From contig JAJZPR010000001.1 of the NCBI GenBank assembly GCA_021847835.1, positions 124,001-188,000 of the forward strand: 64,000 nt of DNA, read 5' to 3'. Source of the DNA: Pseudomonadota bacterium (GTDB lineage: Bacteria > Pseudomonadota > Gammaproteobacteria > Burkholderiales > Thiobacillaceae). Made by a program: the position numbers and the translations under genes. Below, in pieces: positions 9,475 through 19,538 of the stretch (its first letter is position 1; each line of letters starts with the position of its first letter). The notes under the pieces are model-generated. The model was given only the letters and a program-made list of their open reading frames with translations, was not told the origin of the DNA and did no database searches.

Positions 9475-9962
9475 ATGCCGTGTGGCGTGCATTCAAGAAG
9501 GCGGCCTGGCTGCTCGCCGCGCTGTGGGTCTGGAGCGCGCCGGGCGCGGTCCACGCCGCCCAGGTCGATGAATCGCCGACGGAAGCACAGGCCCGCGAAC
9601 TGGCGCTGACCCTGCGCTGCGCGGTGTGCCAGAGCGAAAACGTCTGGGAATCCAATTCCCCTCTGGCGCAACAGATGCGCGCCCTGATCCGGGCTCGCCT
9701 GGAACGGGGCGAGACGCCGCAGCAGGTGAAAGCCTATCTGCTCAGCCGCTATGGCGACTACATCCTGATGGAACCGCGCAAGCGCGGGCTCAACTGGCTG
9801 CTGTGGAGCGCGCCGTTCGTGCTGTTGCTGGCGGGCGCGGTTTGGCTCCGGAATGTGCTGCGGCGCGCCGCGGCCGCGAAGGCGCTGCCGCCGCCGGAAC
9901 CATTGAGCGCGGCGCAGCGTGCGCGCATCGAGCAGGACCTGCGCGCCATGGAGCACGACTGA
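9465..9962 (+). CDS. ccmH: Cytochrome c maturation protein CcmH (CcmL domain)
   Basis: A 165-residue protein with a signal peptide. It has the LRCAVCQ redox motif (Cys52, Cys55), followed by the helical SNSPLAQQMR segment and one membrane helix near the C-terminus. This is the short CcmH that presents apocytochrome thiols to CcmF. The TPR half of the large CcmH of enteric bacteria is encoded separately by the next gene. Start and stop overlap both neighbours. Confidence 0.9.
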   Translation: MRVNAVWRAFKKAAWLLAALWVWSAPGAVHAAQVDESPTEAQARELALTLRCAVCQSENVWESNSPLAQQMRALIRARLERGETPQQVKAYLLSRYGDYILMEPRKRGLNWLLWSAPFVLLLAGAVWLRNVLRRAAAAKALPPPEPLSAAQRARIEQDLRAMEHD

Positions 9963-10798
9963 TGCTGTGGCCGGCGCTGATTTCCCTGCTGGCGCTCGTC
10001 GCCGTCGTGCTGCTCCACCCCTTGTGGCGGCACGCCGGGCGGCCGCTGCCCGCGGGGCTGGATGACGAGGAGGGCGGGCAGGCGCTCGCCGGCGAGAAAC
10101 GGCATCTGCTGGCCGAGCTGCGCCGGCTGCGCGACGCGCATGCGGAAGGGCGCATGGACGAGGCCGACTACGCGGCGCTGGAAAGCGAATGCCAGCAGGC
10201 GCTCGCCGCCGTGATGGAGCGGCAGGCCGCGCCGCATCCGCCGCCGGAGAGGCGCGTCGTTGCGCCGGGCGGAATGGCACGCGGCCTGGGATCGCTGGCC
10301 ATGCTGTTCGTGCTTGCGGGGCCGTCCCTGTTCCTGTTCGATCCGCCTGCCTCGCCCGCAGGAAGCGGAGCGGACAGTCTGGAAGGGGCCTTGCGCCAGC
10401 TGGAAAAAAGGCTCGCAGCGGATCCGGGCCATGTCGGAAACCGGGTCCTGGCGGCGCGTAGCTACGAGGCCATGGGCCGGCAGGCCGAGGCGCTCGACGC
10501 CTGGGCGAAGGTGCTGGCGCTCGATCCCGGCCATCGCGAAGCGAGGTTCAACCTGGCCCTGTCGCTGATCCAGTCGGAGGATGCCGGCGCGCGCGGCAAG
10601 GGACTGGCGTATCTCGACGCCCTGCTGGAAGCCGAACCGCAAGATCCGGTTCTGCTGTGGTACCGGGGTGTGGCCCTGTTCAGCCTGGAGCGAAAGCAGG
10701 ACGCGCACGCGACCTGGCTGAAGCTCCAGGCGATTCTGCCGCCGCACGGCGAGAACGCGGAGCTGGTCAGGGAGGCGCTCGATCGTTCCAGGCAATAA
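9962..10798 (+). CDS. ccmI: Cytochrome c maturation protein CcmI
   Basis: A 278-residue protein with an N-terminal membrane helix, a cytoplasmic coiled-coil region (KRHLLAELRRLRDAHAEGRMD, the CcmI entry segment), a second helix near residue 110, and C-terminal TPR repeats (for example RVLAARSYEAMGRQAEALDAW). CcmI binds the C-terminus of apocytochromes. It is the last gene of the ccm operon. Nothing terminator-like is obvious before the nirS promoter. Confidence 0.88.
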   Translation: MLWPALISLLALVAVVLLHPLWRHAGRPLPAGLDDEEGGQALAGEKRHLLAELRRLRDAHAEGRMDEADYAALESECQQALAAVMERQAAPHPPPERRVVAPGGMARGLGSLAMLFVLAGPSLFLFDPPASPAGSGADSLEGALRQLEKRLAADPGHVGNRVLAARSYEAMGRQAEALDAWAKVLALDPGHREARFNLALSLIQSEDAGARGKGLAYLDALLEAEPQDPVLLWYRGVALFSLERKQDAHATWLKLQAILPPHGENAELVREALDRSRQ

Positions 10799-10821
10799 CC
10801 CTACTTGCAGGTATGGAAGTC

Positions 10822-10835
10822 TTGATGTAGGTCAA
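10822..10835. promoter_or_regulatory. FNR/DNR box upstream of nirS
   Basis: TTGATGTAGGTCAA matches TTGAT-N4-ATCAA except for one base. It lies 124 bp before the nirS ATG, and an AT-rich stretch about 25 bp further on could be the -10 region. Confidence 0.7.
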
Positions 10836-10944
10836 GGCAACCCCGGGCGAAGTAGGGAATTATTCCAACCATGCTGTCGTTGTGCGGCGGATGCCGGCAA
10901 GAGCATGGGTTTCCCGGCTTCTGGATGTATCGACATTTACTTGA

Positions 10945-12576
<1,632 letters not shown>

Positions 12577-12586
12577 TCGCGGCCGC

Positions 12587-12611
12587 GCCCCGGGTGTGCG
12601 TTTCCCGGGGC
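12587..12611. terminator. GC-rich hairpin between nirS and nirT
   Basis: GCCCCGGG at 12587-12594 pairs with CCCGGGGC at 12604-12611 across a 9-nt loop. There is no T-run after it, so it is more likely an mRNA-stabilising or attenuating hairpin than a full terminator. Confidence 0.45.
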
Positions 12612-12714
12612 CGTGCCCGCAAGCGGGAGTCGAAGGGATGTTTCGGAGCGGTCTGCGTGCCCGCTCCGGCCAGGCCGGGGCAGGCCGGCATGATTCGGGA
12701 GCAAGGGGTTTTAG

Positions 12715-13299
12715 ATGAGTGGCACACACCAAGCTTGGTGGAAAAAGTTGCGCAGTCCGGCCGCGCGTTATTCGATTCTGACCCTGCTGGCGGGCGGTTT
12801 CGTCGCCGGCATCATTTTCTGGGGCGGCTTCAACACCGCGATGGAAGCGACCAATGAACTCGAGTTCTGCATTTCATGCCACGAGATGAAGAACACCGTT
12901 TATCAGGAATACAGGAAAACCATCCATTACGCCAACCGCACCGGCGTGCGCGCAGTCTGTTCCGATTGCCACGTGCCGAAGGACTGGACGCACAAGGTGC
13001 TCCGCAAGATCAGGGCGAGTGGCGAGGTCTGGGGCAAGATCACCGGCACCATCGACACGCCGGAGAAATTCGAGGCCAAGCGGCTGAAACTGGCGCAGCG
13101 CGAATGGGCGCGCATGAAGGCGTCCGATTCGCGCGAGTGCCGCAACTGCCACAGCTTCGAGGGCATGAACACGGACATGCAGAAACAGCGCGCGCGCAAG
13201 AGCCACGAGAGTGCGCTGGAGGACAAGCAGACCTGCATCGATTGCCACAAGGGCATCGCGCACCAGAAACCCAAAGGCATGCCCGAGGAAGATGAATAG
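12715..13299 (+). CDS. nirT: Tetraheme quinol dehydrogenase NirT (NapC/NirT family)
   Basis: A 194-residue protein with one N-terminal membrane anchor (IIFWGG) and four CXXCH heme sites at residues 52, 82, 142 and 174 (CISCH, CSDCH, CRNCH, CIDCH). This is the standard pattern of NapC/NirT quinol dehydrogenases, which pass electrons from menaquinol or ubiquinol to periplasmic reductases. Its place directly after nirS points to NirS as its partner. No napC is present in the window, so this protein might also feed NapAB. That second role is inference. Confidence 0.92.
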   Translation: MSGTHQAWWKKLRSPAARYSILTLLAGGFVAGIIFWGGFNTAMEATNELEFCISCHEMKNTVYQEYRKTIHYANRTGVRAVCSDCHVPKDWTHKVLRKIRASGEVWGKITGTIDTPEKFEAKRLKLAQREWARMKASDSRECRNCHSFEGMNTDMQKQRARKSHESALEDKQTCIDCHKGIAHQKPKGMPEEDE

Positions 13300-13363
13300 C
13301 GGAACGCAGGATGGGCCTGCGGTTTGGATGCGGAAATTAGGCGAGCCAAGAAGGAGATATCTC

Positions 13364-14275
13364 ATGAACACATCCCTGGTTGTTTTGTCGGCGTTGGGTT
13401 TGCTGATGGCTGGGGGGGCCGGGCTGGCATCGGCCGCCGATGCGGGCAAGGCGCCCGCGAAAAAAATCACGGTGTTCTATCCGGGCAGTTCGGGGATGGA
13501 ATGGGTCCTGAAAGGCACGGAACACGGCGGCGCCAAGGGCGTGAAGAAGGGCGAAACCTGCATCGGCTGTCACGTTGATGACCGGACCGGCGCCGAGGAA
13601 GCGCCCGACTTCGGCAGGAAAATCAGCTCCGGCGAGAAGTCCAAGAACACCGTCCTCGAACCCGAACCGATCAAGGGCAAGCCGGGCAGCATCCCGGTCA
13701 CGGTGCAGGCGGCGCATGACGCCAGCAATCTCTACCTGCGTTTTTCCTGGAAAAACACCGGCTTCAGCAGCGGCAAGAAGATGGACGCCGACAATCCGGT
13801 CAAGCTCGCCTTCATGCTGGAGGAGCCGGGCAAGGTCGAATACGACAGCGCCGGCGGCTGCTGGGCGACCTGCCACAACGACGTGCGCACCATGCCCGGC
13901 ATCAAGGACGACAAGAAGACCAAGTACGTCAAGGATGGCAGCCTGGCGAACGGCAAATTCTACGATCTGCTCCAGTTCCGCAGCGGCAAGGGGCAGAAGC
14001 CGGTCGACGGCCACATTGCAGAGCGCCGCGTGATGGAAGGCGGCAAGGCCTTGTCCGAAGCCAGGGGCGAGCTCAAGGGCGATACCTGGACGGTGAATTT
14101 CACCCGCAAGCTGGCGGGCGGCGAGGGCGACGTCAAGCTCGAGCCGGGGAAAGTCTACAACTTCGGCTTCGCCATCCATGACGACCACACCGCGGGCCGC
14201 TACCACTACGTTTCCTTCGGCTACACGCTGGGCCTGGGCAATGCCAAGGCCGACATCAATGCGGTGAAGCAGTGA
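13364..14275 (+). CDS. Diheme cytochrome c-552 with ethylbenzene-dehydrogenase-type heme domain
   Basis: A 303-residue exported protein (signal 1-25) preceded by a strong AAGGAGAT site. It has a normal CIGCH at residues 66-70 and an unusual six-residue CWATCH (CX3CH) at 166-171. The C-terminal half resembles the EB_dh/DMSO-reductase gamma-type heme domain (DASNLYLRFSWKN, NFGFAIHDDHTAGRYHYVSFGYTLG). Genes of this kind (nirB, cytochrome c-552) sit in nir clusters of Pseudomonas stutzeri and Thauera-like bacteria. It is probably an electron donor to NirS. Whether CX3CH carries covalent heme here cannot be told from sequence. Confidence 0.8.
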   Translation: MNTSLVVLSALGLLMAGGAGLASAADAGKAPAKKITVFYPGSSGMEWVLKGTEHGGAKGVKKGETCIGCHVDDRTGAEEAPDFGRKISSGEKSKNTVLEPEPIKGKPGSIPVTVQAAHDASNLYLRFSWKNTGFSSGKKMDADNPVKLAFMLEEPGKVEYDSAGGCWATCHNDVRTMPGIKDDKKTKYVKDGSLANGKFYDLLQFRSGKGQKPVDGHIAERRVMEGGKALSEARGELKGDTWTVNFTRKLAGGEGDVKLEPGKVYNFGFAIHDDHTAGRYHYVSFGYTLGLGNAKADINAVKQ

Positions 14276-14282
14276 AGCCGTT

Positions 14283-14309
14283 GCGGGCCGGGGTCCGGCC
14301 TCGGCCCGC
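14283..14309. terminator. GC-rich intergenic hairpin in the nir operon
   Basis: GCGGGCCG at 14283-14290 pairs with CGGCCCGC at 14302-14309. There is no T-run, so it may separate the abundant nirS-nirT-c552 mRNA from the cofactor genes. Confidence 0.4.
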
Positions 14310-14344
14310 GCCACAATCATCGTCCCGAGGAAGGGGTGCACGAC

Positions 14345-14677
14345 ATGAGACCGACGACAGCCAGCTTGCTGAAATCCCTCCTGGCAGGCCTCGCCCTGTC
14401 CGCGTTGCCGGCGCACGCGGAAACTGTTGAGGTCGGCATCGAGAAGATGCAGTTCGTTCCCCAGCGGGTGAAAGTCAAGTCCGGCGACACGGTCAAGTGG
14501 GTGAACAGGGAAAAGCGCACCAGCCATTCCGTCCTGTTCGAGCAGGAGGGATTGCCGGAATCGGAGCGTTTCTTCCCGGGTGAATCCTGGCAGCGCATTT
14601 TCGACAAGCCGGGTATTTATCCCTACATTTGCGGACCTCACCCAGAAATGACCGGCGTGGTGGAAGTCGCGGAATAA
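14345..14677 (+). CDS. Small type I copper protein (cupredoxin)
   Basis: A 110-residue exported protein (signal ~1-25, AHAE cleavage). Its copper ligands His61, Cys96, His99 and Met102 are laid out as H ... C-x2-H-x2-M (YICGPHPEM), which is the plastocyanin/pseudoazurin-like type I site. It is likely a soluble periplasmic electron carrier, possibly donating to NirS. An AGGAAGGGG ribosome site precedes ATG 14345. An in-frame GTG at 14336 overlaps that site and is unlikely to be used. Confidence 0.85.
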   Translation: MRPTTASLLKSLLAGLALSALPAHAETVEVGIEKMQFVPQRVKVKSGDTVKWVNREKRTSHSVLFEQEGLPESERFFPGESWQRIFDKPGIYPYICGPHPEMTGVVEVAE

Positions 14678-14681
14678 GACC

Positions 14682-15053
14682 ATGCGGGCGAGCGCCTTTC
14701 TGTCCGCTGCGCTTGCGCTTGGCGTGCCGGCGCTGCCGGTTTCCGCAACTTCGGCGGCAGCCGACGAACAGATGCTGACGCCGGCGCCCGTGCCGGCGGC
14801 GACGCGCCAGGCGGAACTGCTCAGGCTGGTGCGCCAGGATTGCGGCTCCTGCCACGGGCTGCAGATGGAGGGCGGGCTGGGCCTGCCGCTGACGCCGCGG
14901 GCGCTGGCGGACAAGCCGCCCGCGGCGCTCGTGCAGACCGTCCTGCATGGCCGCAGAGGCACGGCAATGCCGCCCTGGTCCCCCTTCCTGTCCGAAAACG
15001 AGGCGGGCTGGGTGGTCGAGATCCTGTTGAAAGGCCTGCCCGATGCGCGTTGA
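14682..15053 (+). CDS. nirC: Cytochrome c55X (NirC-like)
   Basis: A 123-residue monoheme cytochrome. It has a signal sequence, CGSCH at residues 54-58, and a distal Met in GTAMPPW. Its size and its place directly before nirF match NirC (c55X), a periplasmic cytochrome linked to heme d1 maturation or electron transfer to NirS. It starts 4 bp after the cupredoxin stop and overlaps nirF by 11 bp. Confidence 0.85.
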   Translation: MRASAFLSAALALGVPALPVSATSAAADEQMLTPAPVPAATRQAELLRLVRQDCGSCHGLQMEGGLGLPLTPRALADKPPAALVQTVLHGRRGTAMPPWSPFLSENEAGWVVEILLKGLPDAR

Positions 15054-16281
15054 TGCGGCGTGCGTCATGCCTGTCGTTTCCCCTGCGCGCGCCGGCTTCG
15101 GCCTGGCGGCCCTTGCCCGCGGGCTGCTCTGGCTTGTCGCGGCGCTGTTCGCGGCCGGCTGCGCCACGCCGCAGCTGCGCGGCAGCGGCGATCTGGGCGT
15201 GGTGATCGAACGCGCCACCGGCAGCATCCAGATCGTGGAAACCAGCGGGCGTACCCGGCTCGCGCGCATCACCGGGCTCGGCGACCTGTCCCATGCCTCC
15301 GTCAATTTCTCGCGCGACGAGCGCCATGCCTACGTCTTCGGACGCGACGGCGGGCTGACCCAGGTCGATCTCCTGGAAAGGCGCATCGTCCGGCGCGTGA
15401 TGCAGGCCGGCAACAGCATCGGCGGCGCCATTTCCCAGGACGGCAGGCTGATCGCCGTGGCCAACTATGCGCCCGGCGGCGTCAAGGTGTTCGATGCCGC
15501 CACGCTGGACCCGCTGGCGGACATTCCGGCCATCGACGCAGCGGGAAAGCCGTCCAAGGTGATCGGGTTGGTCGACGCGCCCGGCAACCGTTTCGTGTTC
15601 AGCCTGTTCGAGGCCGGCGAGATCTGGCTGGCCGACATGCGCCAGCCTGGTTCCCCGGCGCTGACGAAATTCATGCAGGTCGGCACGCAACCCTACGACG
15701 CCATGATCACCGCCGACGGGCGCCATTACCTGGCCGGCCTGTTCGGCGAGGACGGTCTCGCGCTGCTGGACTTGTGGAACGTGCAGGCGGGCGTGAAGCG
15801 CGTGCTCGACGGCTACGGCCGCGGCGGACAGGCGCTGCCGGTATACAAGATGCCGCACTTGGAGGGCTGGGCGGCCACCGGCAACGAACTGCTGGTGCCG
15901 GCGGTGGGACGGCACGAGGTTCTGGTGATCGACAAGGGCGCATGGGCCGAGCGCGGACGCATCCCCGTGCACGGGCAGCCGGTGTTCGTGGTGGCGCGAC
16001 CCGACAACCGCCACGTGTGGGTGAATTTCGCCTTTCCGCACAACGACGTGGTGCAGGTGATCGACGTCGCCTCCCGCGCCGTCGTCAAGACGCTGAAGCC
16101 GGGCAAGGGCGTGCTGCACATGGAGTTCACGCCGCGCGGCGAGCAGGTGTGGATTTCGGTGCGCGACGAGAACCGGGTGGAAATCTACGACAGCGAAAGC
16201 TTCGCCAGGCTGGGCGAGCTGCCGGCCGACAGCCCGAGCGGCATTTTCTTTTCCGCGCGCGCCCACCGCACCGGCATGTGA
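15043..16281 (+). CDS. nirF: Heme d1 biosynthesis protein NirF
   Basis: A 412-residue protein related to the d1 propeller of NirS. It lacks a cytochrome c domain. A lipobox-like LFAAGC places Cys40 as a possible lipid anchor, as known for NirF in other denitrifiers, so it should act in the periplasm. NirF is required for a late step of heme d1 synthesis. The family pattern includes NFSRDERHAYVFGRDGG and PSKVIGLVDAPGN. A second Met at residue 9 (15067) could be the true start. Confidence 0.9.
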   Translation: MRVDAACVMPVVSPARAGFGLAALARGLLWLVAALFAAGCATPQLRGSGDLGVVIERATGSIQIVETSGRTRLARITGLGDLSHASVNFSRDERHAYVFGRDGGLTQVDLLERRIVRRVMQAGNSIGGAISQDGRLIAVANYAPGGVKVFDAATLDPLADIPAIDAAGKPSKVIGLVDAPGNRFVFSLFEAGEIWLADMRQPGSPALTKFMQVGTQPYDAMITADGRHYLAGLFGEDGLALLDLWNVQAGVKRVLDGYGRGGQALPVYKMPHLEGWAATGNELLVPAVGRHEVLVIDKGAWAERGRIPVHGQPVFVVARPDNRHVWVNFAFPHNDVVQVIDVASRAVVKTLKPGKGVLHMEFTPRGEQVWISVRDENRVEIYDSESFARLGELPADSPSGIFFSARAHRTGM

Positions 16282-16308
16282 GGCATGGCAAGGAAAAAGT
16301 GGCGAAAC

Positions 16309-16322
16309 TTGATTTGAAGCAA
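16309..16322. promoter_or_regulatory. Imperfect DNR-like box upstream of nirDL
   Basis: TTGATTTGAAGCAA keeps the left half site, with AGCAA instead of ATCAA on the right. It lies 58 bp before nirDL, after a 100-bp gap in the operon. It may be an internal promoter element; support is weak. Confidence 0.35.
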
Positions 16323-16380
16323 GGCGGCGTCCGTGCGGAGGGCGCATGCTGTTTTCACGATGAGGATCGGAGAGCCTGCC

Positions 16381-17379
16381 ATGACGGAATTCGGACTGCA
16401 CCTGCTCAATGATTTCCAGCATGACTTTCCGCTGGTTCCCGCCCCGTTTGCCGAGATCGCCGCGCGTCTGGGCGTGAGCGAGGCGCGGGTGCTGGCGATG
16501 CTCGTGCGGCTTCAGGCCGGCGGCAAGGTGAGCCGCGTGGGCGCGGTGTTCCGGCCGCACAGCGTCGGCGCCAGCACGCTGGCGGCGATGGCGATCCCGC
16601 CGGACCGGCTCGACGAAGTGGCGGCGCTGGTCAGCGCGTATGCCGAGGTGAACCACAATTACGAGCGCGAACACCGCTTCAACCTCTGGTTCGTCGCCAC
16701 CGCCGACGACGAGGCGAACCTGCGCGCCGTCCTGCACGACATCGAAAACCGCAGCGGCCATCCCGTCTTGCACCTGCCTCTGCTGGAGGACTACCACATC
16801 GACCTGGGCTTCGATCTCATGCAGTCGCAGCGGCGGCGCAGCGAAGGCCGCGGCGTCGAGGCACTCTATGCCGTTGCCGGCAACGCGCTTCCTCAGGCTG
16901 CCGAGACGGCGCTGATCGGGGCGGTGCAGCACGGCCTGCCGCTGGTGTCTCGCCCTTATGCCGCCATCGGCGCGGCGGCCGGCCTGTCCGAAAGCGCCGT
17001 CATTTCCGGGCTGGCCGAACTGGCGAGGCAGGGGGTGATCAAGCGCATGGGCGTGGTGGTGCGTCACCACGAACTCGGCTACCGCGCCAATGCGATGGTG
17101 GTGTGGGACATCCCGGACGGGCAGGTCGCGGCGCTGGGCCGCTGCATCGGCCGGTTCGATTGCGTCACCCTGTGCTACCGGCGCCCGCGCCGGCTGCCGG
17201 AATGGCGCTACAACCTATTCAGCATGATCCACGGCTGCGACCGCGATGCCGTGCTGGCGCAGGTGGACGATATGCGCCGGCGCTGCGGCATCGAGGCATA
17301 TCAGCATGAAGTGCTGTTCAGCCGCCGGCGCTTCAAGCAGCGCGGCGCCTGCTACGTGGCGGCAGCCGGGGCCAGATGA
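16381..17379 (+). CDS. nirDL: Siroheme decarboxylase NirDL fusion
   Basis: A 332-residue protein made of two Lrp/AsnC-like modules in tandem. The first (residues 1-150) has NHNYEREHRFNLWFV, and the second (160-330) has the CYRRPRRLPEWRYNLFSMIHG segment. These are the NirD and NirL halves, which in some bacteria are separate genes. Together with NirG and NirH they decarboxylate siroheme to 12,18-didecarboxysiroheme in the heme d1 pathway. The ATG at 16381 follows a GAGAG stretch. The frame extends upstream without added domain content. Confidence 0.92.
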   Translation: MTEFGLHLLNDFQHDFPLVPAPFAEIAARLGVSEARVLAMLVRLQAGGKVSRVGAVFRPHSVGASTLAAMAIPPDRLDEVAALVSAYAEVNHNYEREHRFNLWFVATADDEANLRAVLHDIENRSGHPVLHLPLLEDYHIDLGFDLMQSQRRRSEGRGVEALYAVAGNALPQAAETALIGAVQHGLPLVSRPYAAIGAAAGLSESAVISGLAELARQGVIKRMGVVVRHHELGYRANAMVVWDIPDGQVAALGRCIGRFDCVTLCYRRPRRLPEWRYNLFSMIHGCDRDAVLAQVDDMRRRCGIEAYQHEVLFSRRRFKQRGACYVAAAGAR

Positions 17380-17822
17380 TGGACGATCTGGAGCGCAGGG
17401 TCATCAACGACCTGCAGGGCGGATTCCCGATTTGCGAACGGCCGTTCGAGGACATGGCGCTGCGGTTGCGCACCTCCGAGCAGGAACTGATGGCGTGCAT
17501 CGGCAGGCTGCTGGAGCGGGGCGTTCTGACCCGCTTCGGCCCGCTGTACCACGCCGAGCGCATGGGCGGGGCGCTTACGCTCGCCGCCATGCGCATCCCC
17601 AGGGCGGATTTCGAACAGGCCGCCGCCGTGGTCAACGCCATGCCCGAGATCGCGCACAATTACGCGCGCGACCATGCCTTCAACATGTGGTTCGTGCTGG
17701 CGACGGAAACGCCGCGGCAGCAGGACGAGGCGATCGCCCGCATCGAGCGCGACACCGGCCACCCGGTCTACAACCTGCCGAAAATCGCCGAATATTTTCT
17801 CGACCTGAAACTGACGGTTTGA
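17376..17822 (+). CDS. nirG: Siroheme decarboxylase subunit NirG
   Basis: A 148-residue Lrp/AsnC-like protein. An N-terminal winged-helix-like region is followed by the NHNYAR/HNYARDHAFNMWFVLAT segment typical of the NirD/NirG half of siroheme decarboxylase. ATGATG at 17376 overlaps the nirDL stop. It should pair with NirH, encoded next, in the cytoplasmic heme d1 pathway. Confidence 0.88.
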   Translation: MMDDLERRVINDLQGGFPICERPFEDMALRLRTSEQELMACIGRLLERGVLTRFGPLYHAERMGGALTLAAMRIPRADFEQAAAVVNAMPEIAHNYARDHAFNMWFVLATETPRQQDEAIARIERDTGHPVYNLPKIAEYFLDLKLTV

Positions 17823-17827
17823 AAGCC

Positions 17828-18319
17828 ATGCACGCACCGTTCATTCCCGACGACACCGACCGGCGCATCATCGTCGCCACCCAGGGCGGCCTGCCGCTGG
17901 TCCCGCAACCCTATCACGCCATTGCGGCACAGCTCGATCTGGCGCCGGCCGAGGTCATGGCGCGCATGGCGCGCATGCTGGCGACGGGCGCCATCCGCCG
18001 CATCGGCGTGGTGCCGAATCATTACGCGCTGGGCTACAAGGCCAATGGCATGACGGTGTGGGACGTTCCGGATACGCGGGTGGACGAGCTGGGCCGGCGT
18101 GTCGGCCAGCTCGATTTCGTCAGCCACTGCTACCGGCGGCCACGCCGCCTGCCCGATTGGCCGTACAACCTGTTCGCCATGGCGCACGGCCGCGACCGCG
18201 CCGAGGTGGAAGACAAGACCCGGCGCATCGCGGCGCTGCTGGGCAGGGCCAATCGCAGCCACGACATCCTGTACAGCACCCGCATCCTCAAAAAGGCGGG
18301 CTTGCGCATCGGCGGTTGA
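17828..18319 (+). CDS. nirH: Siroheme decarboxylase subunit NirH
   Basis: A 163-residue homologue of the second half of NirDL. It shares the CYRRPRRLPDWPYNLFAMAHGRDR segment almost word for word with that protein. The start ATG 17828 is 5 bp after the nirG stop. It forms the NirL/NirH-type half of the siroheme decarboxylase complex. Confidence 0.88.
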   Translation: MHAPFIPDDTDRRIIVATQGGLPLVPQPYHAIAAQLDLAPAEVMARMARMLATGAIRRIGVVPNHYALGYKANGMTVWDVPDTRVDELGRRVGQLDFVSHCYRRPRRLPDWPYNLFAMAHGRDRAEVEDKTRRIAALLGRANRSHDILYSTRILKKAGLRIGG

Positions 18320-18386
18320 AGATGAATGCCCGTTTCCCGCCCACCCGTCATGCAGCAGGCAACGGCAACGAAGGAGGCTGAAAAAC

Positions 18387-19538
18387 ATGTTCCGAATCTC
18401 GCAATTCATGCAGGAGCTGACCCGCCCAACGCCCCTCGTGCCGCGGCGCAACACACCTCCCGGCCCGGTGGTGATCTGGAACCTGATCCGCCGCTGCAAC
18501 CTCACCTGCAAGCACTGCTATTCGATTTCTGCGGACAAGGATTTTCCGGGCGAGCTGTCCGGCGCGGAGGTATTTCGCGTCACGGAAGACCTGAAGCGTT
18601 TCCGCGTGCCGGTGCTGATCCTGTCCGGCGGCGAGCCGCTGCTGCGGCCTGACATTTTCGATATCGCGCAGTGCGCCAAGGAGCTGGGATTCTACGTGGG
18701 GCTGTCCAGCAACGGCACCCTGATCGACCCCACCAACATTGATGCCATCGCCGCCGCCGGCTTCGACTACGTGGGCATCAGCCTGGACGGCATCGGCGCC
18801 ACCCACGACGCCTTCCGCCGCATGCCGGGCGCGTTCGACGCCTCGCTTGCCGGCATCCGACTGTGCCGCGCGCGCGGCATCAAGGTCGGCATCCGCTTCA
18901 CCCTGACCCGCGACAACGCCCACGAACTGCCCCTGCTGCTGCAACTGACCGAAGACGAGGGCATAGACAAGTTCTACCTGTCGCATCTCAACTATGCCGG
19001 GCGCGGCAACCGCAACCGCAGGGACGATGCCGTGCACGAGGCCACCCGGCGCGCCATGGACCTGCTGTTCGACACCTGCTGGCTCGACCTGGCGCAAGGC
19101 CGGCGGCGGGAATTCGTCACCGGCAACAACGATGCCGACGGCGTGTACATGCTGCTCTGGGTGCGGCGCAATTTCCCGCGTCTCGAAGCGCACATGCGCG
19201 AGAAGCTTGCGCAATGGGGCGGCAACGCCTCGGGCGTGAACGTCGCGAACATCGACAACCTGGGCAACGTGCACCCCGACACCATGTGGTGGAACCACAC
19301 CCTGGGCAATGTGCGCGAGCGGCCGTTCTCGGAAATCTGGACGGACACATCCGATCCCATCCTGGCCGGATTGAAAGCGAAGCCGCGCAAAGTGGGCGGG
19401 CGGTGCGGCGCCTGCCGCTATTTCGACATCTGCGGCGGCAACACGCGGGTGCGCGCCTGGCAGGTGAGCGGCGACCCCTGGGCGGAAGACCCCGGCTGCT
19501 ATCTGGAAGACGAGGAGATCGGCGTTGAATACGCTTAG
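18387..19538 (+). CDS. nirJ: Radical SAM heme d1 biosynthesis protein NirJ
   Basis: A 383-residue radical SAM enzyme. The [4Fe-4S]/SAM motif is CNLTCKHCY (Cys37, Cys41, Cys44), the SAM-binding GGEP is at residues 70-77, and a C-terminal cysteine-rich SPASM-like segment reads CGACRYFDICGGN. NirJ converts propionate side chains during heme d1 formation in the cytoplasm. An AAGGAGG site 9 nt before ATG 18387 fixes the start. Confidence 0.95.
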   Translation: MFRISQFMQELTRPTPLVPRRNTPPGPVVIWNLIRRCNLTCKHCYSISADKDFPGELSGAEVFRVTEDLKRFRVPVLILSGGEPLLRPDIFDIAQCAKELGFYVGLSSNGTLIDPTNIDAIAAAGFDYVGISLDGIGATHDAFRRMPGAFDASLAGIRLCRARGIKVGIRFTLTRDNAHELPLLLQLTEDEGIDKFYLSHLNYAGRGNRNRRDDAVHEATRRAMDLLFDTCWLDLAQGRRREFVTGNNDADGVYMLLWVRRNFPRLEAHMREKLAQWGGNASGVNVANIDNLGNVHPDTMWWNHTLGNVRERPFSEIWTDTSDPILAGLKAKPRKVGGRCGACRYFDICGGNTRVRAWQVSGDPWAEDPGCYLEDEEIGVEYA

